Below, piece after piece: positions 41,118 through 46,212 of a stretch of 46,212 nt of DNA. Both the position numbers and the translations under genes were made by a program. The number at the start of each line of letters is the position of its first letter. Within the stretch, counting starts at the first letter, position 1. Origin of the DNA: Candidatus Omnitrophota bacterium (lineage in GTDB: Bacteria; Omnitrophota; Omnitrophia; Omnitrophales; Aquincolibacteriaceae). The stretch covers positions 1 to 46,212 of the forward strand of contig JAUYMS010000009.1 in the NCBI GenBank assembly GCA_030698625.1. The letters run 5' to 3'. The notes beneath the pieces were generated by a model. It was given only the letters and a program-made list of their open reading frames with translations, had not been told where the DNA came from and did not search any database.

Positions 41118-42308
41118 TTAATCCTTCGCTTGCAGGAATACCCGGATCTGATCAACCGCCTTCTTGATCTGAATTTCGGGAACCACGAGCGCAAAGCGGA
41201 CATACCCTTCACCGTACTCGCCAAAGCCCGTGCCCGGCGCTACAGCGATGCCGGTTTCGCGCAAGAGGAGCTCGGTGAATTCCATCGAGGTCAGGGCACT
41301 GAATCGTGCAGGAATTCTCGTCCACACATAAAAGGTGGCCTTTGGCCTCTTGGTTTCCCAGCCAATCCCGTTTAACCCATCCACAAGCAAATCGACACGC
41401 TCTTTGTACAGTTTAACGATCTTCTTCACATAGGTCTGCGGGCCCGTCAAGGCCTCCACTGCCGCGGATTGTATGGCTCGGAATAGGCCGAAATCCACGT
41501 AGCTTTTCGTCTTATCAATGCTCGCGAGGATTTCTTTATTACCGACACAAAAACCGATGCGCCACCCCGGCATGCTGTAAGACTTTGAGAGGGTATGAAA
41601 CTCGACACAGAACTCCTTCGATCCTTTTGCCTCAAGAATGCTGGGTGAACGCTTGCCCGAGAAGACGAAATCAGAATAGGCATTGTCGTGCGCAACAATG
41701 ATGTCTTTATCTTTCGCCCAATGACATACCCGGTTGAAAAACTCCAGGTCACAAGTCGCTGCTGTCGGGTTGTGGGGGTAACTCAAGATCATTAACTTGG
41801 ACAGACGCGTCGTCTCACGCGATAATTGAGTTAGGTCGGGGAGGTAATTGTTTTCCTCTTTGAGCGGGATATTGTACAGAATGCCGCCGGCCATGATCAC
41901 GCCGTTGAAATGAATCGGATAGGCCGGCGACGGAATCAGCGCCAAATCATCATTATTCAAGAAAGCCAACGAGAGGTGCGCAATTCCTTCCTTCGAACCG
42001 ATCAAAGGCAGCACTTCCGTCTCAGGATTCAAGTCAATTCCGAAACGGCCGTGGTACCACTTCGTAATCGCCACCCGCAGGTTTCGCTCGATACTTTCAG
42101 TACGTTTTGAGTACCGGTGAATGCCCTTTATGCGCAGGGCCTCACGCAGCGCCTTAAGCACATTGGGCGGAGGCTCAAGGTCGGGATTCCCCATACTGAA
42201 ATCGATGATCTCCCTACCCGTCTCGCGCACTTCCTGCTTCCAATTGTCCACAATCGTGAACAGATACGGAGGCAAGCGCCTCATTCGATTTGCTTCATGC
42301 CTTGGCAT
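41118..42308 (-). CDS. Class I/II PLP aminotransferase (AlaC / LL-DAP aminotransferase-like)
   Basis: This fold-type I aminotransferase has 396 residues. The N-terminal RMRRLPPYLFTIVDNWK and IDFSMGNPDLEPP are typical of the AlaC/YfdZ and DapL-related group. The active site shows SYPHNPTA, AHDNAYSDF and the PLP lysine in TLSKSYSMPGWRIGF. Substrates could be alanine/pyruvate or LL-diaminopimelate, and sequence alone does not decide. Position before murI would suit a cell-wall amino acid supply role. A GGAGAG site precedes the ATG. Confidence 0.9.
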   Translation of the reverse strand: MPRHEANRMRRLPPYLFTIVDNWKQEVRETGREIIDFSMGNPDLEPPPNVLKALREALRIKGIHRYSKRTESIERNLRVAITKWYHGRFGIDLNPETEVLPLIGSKEGIAHLSLAFLNNDDLALIPSPAYPIHFNGVIMAGGILYNIPLKEENNYLPDLTQLSRETTRLSKLMILSYPHNPTAATCDLEFFNRVCHWAKDKDIIVAHDNAYSDFVFSGKRSPSILEAKGSKEFCVEFHTLSKSYSMPGWRIGFCVGNKEILASIDKTKSYVDFGLFRAIQSAAVEALTGPQTYVKKIVKLYKERVDLLVDGLNGIGWETKRPKATFYVWTRIPARFSALTSMEFTELLLRETGIAVAPGTGFGEYGEGYVRFALVVPEIQIKKAVDQIRVFLQAKD

Positions 42309-42324
42309 AAATTATTTCTCTCCT

Positions 42325-42567
42325 CTAATTCTCTTCATTATCGATAGCACAAAGAATTTCACCCTTCGCCACTATTTCTGCCTCGTCATAATAAACTTCG
42401 GCAAGGATTCCCGTGCAGGGCGACTGTATCATGACGACCCCGACTTCCGTCGAGAGTTCCACCAGGTCGTCCCCCTCATTGACCGGATCTCCTTCCTCAA
42501 AAAACCATGTCTGAACGGTCCCTTCCTCTACGTGAGGTCCCAAAACCGTTAAGGAAACTTCAACCAT
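42325..42567 (-). CDS. Stand-alone lipoyl/biotinyl-domain protein lacking the acceptor lysine
   Basis: This 80-residue protein has the full length of a lipoyl domain: start VEVSLTVLGPHVEEGTV, then FFEEGDPVNEGDDLVEL, the hairpin, SPCTGIL and the mirror half GEILCAIDNEE. The hairpin that should read T-D-K-A reads STEVGVVMI, so the modified Lys is Val. The change needs more than one base, and no other lysine is near. Its ATG overlaps the lipA end by 8 bp, so the two are translationally coupled. It may be a scaffold, an LipA partner or a degenerate carrier. Confidence 0.85.
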   Translation of the reverse strand: MVEVSLTVLGPHVEEGTVQTWFFEEGDPVNEGDDLVELSTEVGVVMIQSPCTGILAEVYYDEAEIVAKGEILCAIDNEEN

Positions 42568-43453
42568 TTATCGCCTCGTAACTTTCGCCCGCGTGATAAG
42601 AGCTTCTCACATAGGGACCTGAGAACACATCGTGAAAACCTAACTTTTTCATTTCTTCTGCCAAGTAACTAAACCGCTCTGGGCGCACATAATCAACCAC
42701 GTCAACATGTCCCTGGGTCGGCTGCAGGTATTGACCGATCGTAACAATATCGCAGCCTACGCGGCGCAGATCCCGCCCGGTTTCCAGACATTCCGCGTCA
42801 GTCTCCCCGAGCCCGAGCATCAAACCGCTCTTCGTATAAATTTCCGAATTAATTTCCTTTGCGGTCAGTAAAACTTCCAAGGACCGTTCATAAGATGCCT
42901 GTACTCTGACCTCGCGCTGCAGCCGGCGCACCGTCTCAACATTATGGTTATAAACATCGGGAGCCGCATCGACAACCGTTTTTATCAGTTCCCGGCGCGC
43001 ATGGAAGTCGGGGGTAAGGACTTCAACTCTTACCCCATCGATTCTTCGCTTGATGCTCTTCACCGTTTCAGCGAAGTGAACCGCGCCTTCGTCTGCCAGA
43101 TCATCACGTGCCACTGAGGTAACAACAACATAACTCAAGCCCATTGCAGAAGCTGCGTCAGCAACCCGCGCGGGCTCGTCAGCCGACAACTCCTCCCCCC
43201 TGCCGGTCTCCACGGCACAAAATCCGCAGCGCCGTGTGCAGACATTGCCGAGAATCATGAAGGTCGCTGTCCCCCCGCTATAGCACTCATTGCGATTAGG
43301 GCACATCGCCGACTCACAAACGGTATTGAGGCCGTAACGGGCCAGAATTCCGTGCGTTTTCTCGGATGACTCAGCAGGCAACGACCGCCGCAGCCACGGG
43401 GGTAACCTCCGCGGTGCCTTGATCTCTCCTTCAAGCAGGGTGCTTAGCGTCAT
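42560..43453 (-). CDS. lipA: Lipoyl synthase (radical SAM)
   Basis: LipA inserts two sulfurs into octanoyl-lysine of carrier domains. The 297-residue protein has both [4Fe-4S] motifs: auxiliary CESAMCPNRNEC (C-x4-C-x5-C) and radical-SAM CTRRCGFC (C-x3-C-x2-C). The C-terminal RSSYHA serine ligand motif is also present. An AAGGAG site precedes the ATG. It is the first gene of lipA-lipoyl-like-aminotransferase-murI-queC-queE. LipB or LplA is not in the window. Confidence 0.97.
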   Translation of the reverse strand: MTLSTLLEGEIKAPRRLPPWLRRSLPAESSEKTHGILARYGLNTVCESAMCPNRNECYSGGTATFMILGNVCTRRCGFCAVETGRGEELSADEPARVADAASAMGLSYVVVTSVARDDLADEGAVHFAETVKSIKRRIDGVRVEVLTPDFHARRELIKTVVDAAPDVYNHNVETVRRLQREVRVQASYERSLEVLLTAKEINSEIYTKSGLMLGLGETDAECLETGRDLRRVGCDIVTIGQYLQPTQGHVDVVDYVRPERFSYLAEEMKKLGFHDVFSGPYVRSSYHAGESYEAING

Positions 43454-43487
43454 ACTCTCCTTGTCTTAACTTCCGGTATTACGCGAG

Positions 43488-43516
43488 GTTGTATCAAAAA
43501 GAGATAGGGGTGTCAA
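43488..43516 (-). promoter_or_regulatory. Sigma-70 promoter for the lipA operon
   Basis: On the minus strand TTGACA (43511-43516, perfect) and TACAAC (43488-43493, 4/6) are separated by 17 nt. The start near 43481 gives a leader of about 28 nt. The -35 overlaps the nnrE stop codon. Confidence 0.65.
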
Positions 43517-44187
43517 GAAGGATCCCGGGAACGCAATAATTCCCGGGGAATGCTGATGTCCAGGACATGGACTAAACCTGCATAACGGGGTCCTTCTCCC
43601 CTGTGGAGCCCCTTCTTATGGAGCCCCAGCGTGAGCGTCGACGAGGCAAAAATAGCGGTACCGAGTACTCGCCCTGAATCGGCATGAAGACCTGAGGGGA
43701 TGTCGACCGCCACAACGCGGCAGGCCACTCGATTGACGAGCTTTATGAGCGACGCGTGGGGCTCTTTGACCTCGCGACTCAGCCCCACACCAAACAGGGC
43801 ATCCAGGACCAGGTCGGCCATGGCTATCCTCTTTTCAGTGCTTGCCGTCTGCTTCGGCGAAAAGACGCTCGCCGGGATCTTCATGCGAGTCGCGATTTTC
43901 CAGTTTACCGCCGCATCCGGCTTGAGATTCTTTGCGACTCCGACCAGCAGAATCTCCGCCTTATAGCCGCGATTCCACAAATGGCGTGCCGCAACCAGCC
44001 CGTCGCCGCCGTTATTGCCTTTCCCACAGAGGATTAAAATGCGAGAACCCGGCGCCAATTCACGGGAGACATAATCGGAAATGCCGCGGCCGGCATTTTC
44101 CATCAGCAGGAGGCTTGGGATTTTATATTCTTTGATGGCCTTCTTATCGAGGGCCATCATCTGCGCACCGCTAACGGCTCGGGCCAA
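43513..44187 (-). CDS. nnrE: NAD(P)H-hydrate epimerase (YjeF N-terminal domain)
   Basis: NnrE epimerises damaged NAD(P)HX so that the dehydratase can repair it. The 224-residue protein is the epimerase domain only, with VSGAQMMALDKKAI, CGKGNNGGDGLVAARHL, LDALFGVGLSREV and VDIPSGLHADSG. The ADP-dependent dehydratase half found in fused YjeF is absent. The start is TTG at 44187, with AAAGGGG upstream, overlapping the miaB end by 17 bp. Confidence 0.93.
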   Translation of the reverse strand: MARAVSGAQMMALDKKAIKEYKIPSLLLMENAGRGISDYVSRELAPGSRILILCGKGNNGGDGLVAARHLWNRGYKAEILLVGVAKNLKPDAAVNWKIATRMKIPASVFSPKQTASTEKRIAMADLVLDALFGVGLSREVKEPHASLIKLVNRVACRVVAVDIPSGLHADSGRVLGTAIFASSTLTLGLHKKGLHRGEGPRYAGLVHVLDISIPRELLRSRDPS

Positions 44188-45553
44188 GCGCCACCCCTTT
44201 GAAAGTTTCGTGGATCAACTCCGTCAACTCAACCCGATGAATGGCACCGATCTGATCCCGGCTGCCTCGGAAAATTACTTTCTTGTCGAAATTCGTGCGG
44301 CCGACCAACTCGTCGGGGTTTCTTGCATTCACACTCTCAGCAAACACAATCACCGTTCTGCCCAGGCGGGCCCGGTAATTCTCATCGCTGATCCGCTTTT
44401 GAGTTTCCAAAAGCTCCTGGTTACGCCTCTCTTTGACTTCAAGAGGGACGTCGTCGGGCAATTTCGCCGCCGGAGTGCCCGCCCGAACCGAGTACTTGTA
44501 GATGTAGGCCCCGTCGAAACGCAGGTCCTCGAGCGCCTTCATAGTTTCCCGATGGGACTCTTCGGTTTCTCCCGAAAAACCCGCAATGATATCCGTTGTC
44601 ACCAGGACATCTGGGATCATCCCCCGCATCCTTTCGATTTTGCCCGCATATTCCTCATAAGTATGAAGTCTTTTCATGCGCTTGAGGACAGCGTCCGATC
44701 CCGACTGGAGCGGCAAGTGAAACCGCCGCGAAATTTTCGGGTTACGCGCGATGACCTCAAACAGTTTGGGCGTGGCGTCATGCGGATGTGAAGTGGTAAA
44801 AGAGATTTGGAACAGACCTTCGATTTCACATAGGGTGTCGAGAAGCTTCGGGAATGAAACATTCGAGGACAATTCCCCCGCCGGGGCCCCATTGTAGCTG
44901 TTTACATTCTGCCCGAGCAGCGTAATCCATCTCACCCCTTCGCCGGCAAGCCGTGCCGCCTCGCGATAAACATCTCTGGCCGGCATGGAGACCTCGCTCC
45001 CCCGCGTGATGGGCACGATACAGAACGTGCAGACCTTGTTACACCCAGTCATGATGGGAAGCCAGGCATGATGTTCCGTGCGCCTTTTTATAAGCTCCGT
45101 ATATTCGATCGAGATGCCGTCCTGCTTGATCCTGGCAATCTGCCTGCGCTCTTTGCGCACCCGGCCGATAAGCGCCGGGAGCTCAACGAGGTTTCGCGTA
45201 CCTATCATGAGGTCGAGCTGTGGAAATCGCCGAAACAATTTCTCGCGGTGCTCTTCCACCATGCAACCAAGCAAGCCCAGCACGAGATCGGGGTTTTGCT
45301 TTTTGGTCTCAGCCAGGATTCCCAGGCGACTGTAGACCCGGTCCTCGGCATGCTCCCTAACCGAACACGTATTCATAAGAATAATATCGGCGCTCGCGCC
45401 GCTGTCGCCCTCCGGCAAAATCTCATAACCGGCGTCCTGCAGCAGCCCGCTCGCGACCTCGGTATCATACTGATTCATCTGACAGCCAAAGGTTTTAATA
45501 CTGACACGGAGCTTCCTAGTTTCCTGATTTTTGATAACTATTTCCTCCGACAT
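44171..45553 (-). CDS. miaB: tRNA-2-methylthio-N6-dimethylallyladenosine synthase
   Basis: MiaB methylthiolates position 37 of tRNAs. The 460-residue protein has the N-terminal cluster cysteines (TFGCQMNQYD, MNTCSVREHA, LLGCMVEEH), the radical-SAM motif CNKVCTFCIVPITRGSEVS and a C-terminal TRAM domain (~385-455). The start is ATG at 45553 with AGGGAG six nt upstream. The first 12 codons and their flanks are partly duplicated about 95 bp upstream. Confidence 0.96.
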   Translation of the reverse strand: MSEEIVIKNQETRKLRVSIKTFGCQMNQYDTEVASGLLQDAGYEILPEGDSGASADIILMNTCSVREHAEDRVYSRLGILAETKKQNPDLVLGLLGCMVEEHREKLFRRFPQLDLMIGTRNLVELPALIGRVRKERRQIARIKQDGISIEYTELIKRRTEHHAWLPIMTGCNKVCTFCIVPITRGSEVSMPARDVYREAARLAGEGVRWITLLGQNVNSYNGAPAGELSSNVSFPKLLDTLCEIEGLFQISFTTSHPHDATPKLFEVIARNPKISRRFHLPLQSGSDAVLKRMKRLHTYEEYAGKIERMRGMIPDVLVTTDIIAGFSGETEESHRETMKALEDLRFDGAYIYKYSVRAGTPAAKLPDDVPLEVKERRNQELLETQKRISDENYRARLGRTVIVFAESVNARNPDELVGRTNFDKKVIFRGSRDQIGAIHRVELTELIHETFKGVALGPSR

Positions 45554-45651
45554 TGTAACTCCCTATTACCCAACAAGTTGGAAGGTTCACTGATTTTGAC
45601 CCATCCGGAAACTATTTCCTGATTTTGGATAATTATATTTTCCGACCGCAT
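45521..45651. repeat. Imperfect direct duplication of the miaB start region
   Basis: The segment 45521-45553 (the miaB start codon and the first codons) recurs at 45616-45651 with roughly 80% identity. Both copies begin TTCCTGATTTT, and both end at a CAT that reads ATG on the minus strand. The upstream copy opens a 37-codon frame (45538-45651) starting MRSENIIIQNQE, against MSEEIVIKNQE in miaB, and ending inside miaB. It has no visible ribosome-binding site. A third short copy of CTGATTTTGA lies near 45590. Confidence 0.6.
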
Positions 45652-45696
45652 AATTATTCCCATGTGTTCTTTATAATTTCCTCATCACTAAACAGC

Positions 45697-45724
45697 ATTA
45701 TAGAGAAAACTCATCCATTTTCCA
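45697..45724 (-). promoter_or_regulatory. Possible promoter for miaB-nnrE
   Basis: On the minus strand TGGAAA (45719-45724, 4/6) and a perfect TATAAT (45697-45702) are separated by 16 nt. It stands about 145 bp before miaB, in an AT-rich intergenic stretch. Confidence 0.45.
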
Positions 45725-45800
45725 TCACTCCTTCTTTTAACTAAAAAAAGCGCTAAGGATCAAGTTCGACAAGGCAATCTCAACGGAAACATCAAGCTAT

Positions 45801-46212
45801 CTATACCCTTTTTATCACTATTTCTCGAAACATTTCAACTGAGTCATCTTTCCATTTGCCTGTCCAATATAATTCAAACTTCTGAGAAATAGCCTTTGCA
45901 TTTTCCGCCGAAACAATTATTTTAAATTCATATTTTTTGTTTGAATCGAGATGCTGCGGTTGATAGCCACCTATTGTATATACCTGTGACAGAAAAAAAC
46001 TATCCCCCTCATTTTCAAACATTTTATCTGTTTTCTTGACTATATGACCGATATCACAGAGCGTCCTAACGGGTGAAGGATTTATATTCGTATATTGAAT
46101 CCCTGGTTTACCCTGGTCCCATTGCAGGGGAACCTGCTGAAAATATTCAGTCCCATGCCATTTTTTATCTTTCAATTCCCTTAGCTCAGCTATGAACACT
46201 TCACACAACCTA
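45801..46212 (-). CDS. Hypothetical accessory protein, N-terminus beyond the window (partial)
   Basis: The frame is open to the right edge, so only the C-terminal ~137 residues are seen; the TTG at 46208 is not a convincing start. I cannot name a family. The visible part looks like a beta-rich domain with PLQWDQG, CDIGHIVKK and a closing KYEFKIIVSAEN ... FELYWTGKW. This pattern occurs in many uncharacterised accessory proteins that carry a C-terminal Ig-like domain. Codons are AT-rich compared with the housekeeping genes to the left, and there is no shared operon. Acquisition by transfer is possible. Confidence 0.6.
   Translation of the reverse strand, partial: RLCEVFIAELRELKDKKWHGTEYFQQVPLQWDQGKPGIQYTNINPSPVRTLCDIGHIVKKTDKMFENEGDSFFLSQVYTIGGYQPQHLDSNKKYEFKIIVSAENAKAISQKFELYWTGKWKDDSVEMFREIVIKRV

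Noticed and set aside
1-46212. CRISPR arrays, insertion sequences, prophage genes or attachment sites
   Set aside because: No regularly spaced repeats, transposase or integrase motifs, or tRNA-proximal direct repeats were seen when reading through the window.

Overview
The window is a densely packed bacterial chromosome segment of roughly 50% GC, with almost everything on the minus strand in long co-directional runs. It carries about 50 protein genes, three tRNAs and several readable promoters. Heptose (LPS) genes gmhA and rfaE2, sigma-54, a Fur/ferric-uptake operon, three GGDEF proteins, a membrane-anchored Asp23/AmaP-like protein, DUF1844, a TMTC-like GT-C/TPR glycosyltransferase and a PheT lacking its OB domain together suggest a Gram-negative-type member of a poorly cultured lineage such as Omnitrophota or a neighbouring PVC/candidate phylum. 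That placement is inferred from gene content and order only. Many genes start with GTG or TTG behind good Shine-Dalgarno sites (rph, infC, murI, DUF1844, nnrE, the orphan ABC ATPase).

Region 1 (1-4500, minus): an operon read from a perfect-consensus sigma-70 promoter carries accD, an orphan MalK/UgpC-type ABC ATPase and two membrane GGDEF proteins; the last runs off the left edge. The accD leader contains a terminator-like hairpin just before the start codon. Region 2 (4560-8420): rpoN (plus), tRNA-Thr, a small secreted FecR-like protein behind a -24/-12 (sigma-54) promoter match, then a receiver-less NtrC-type activator and an orphan receiver protein. Region 3 (8450-11450, minus): an 83-aa protein, a GGDEF protein, a SAM hydroxide adenosyltransferase and a NUDIX hydrolase, overlapping by 4 bp. 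Region 4 (11450-17090, minus): fur-fbpA-fbpB-fbpC-cysQ-efp, with a palindromic candidate Fur operator upstream.

Region 5 (17156-25400, minus): an 11-gene operon (DUF1844, YbhN-like flippase family, aroQ, accB, accC, amaP-like, PPi-type phosphofructokinase, gmhA, rfaE2, thiE, PfkB kinase) followed by tRNA-Gly. It has a strong promoter and again a terminator hairpin placed directly before the first gene, so both acetyl-CoA carboxylase operons in the window share an attenuator-like layout. Region 6 (25466-32390, minus): a STAS-PilZ protein, then the infC-rpmI-rplT-pheS-pheT-rarA translation cluster. Upstream of infC lie a possible 51-codon leader ORF and a 29-aa, very basic mini-protein. Region 7 (32490-34170, plus): a membrane-anchored small heat-shock protein, tRNA-Val and a frameshifted methyltransferase. 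Region 8 (34160-43500, minus): lipA, a lipoyl-domain protein lacking the acceptor lysine, an aminotransferase, murI, queC, queE, rph, rdgB and two GT-C-like membrane glycosyltransferases. Region 9 (43513-46212, minus): miaB and nnrE, then an AT-richer partial accessory gene at the right edge.

The themes are fatty-acid/envelope biogenesis, c-di-GMP signalling (three GGDEF proteins plus one PilZ effector), iron homeostasis and translation. The observations most worth a second look are the twin attenuator-like acc leaders, the lysine-less lipoyl domain beside lipA, the sigma-54 module, and the small ORFs upstream of infC. No CRISPR array, insertion sequence or prophage was seen.
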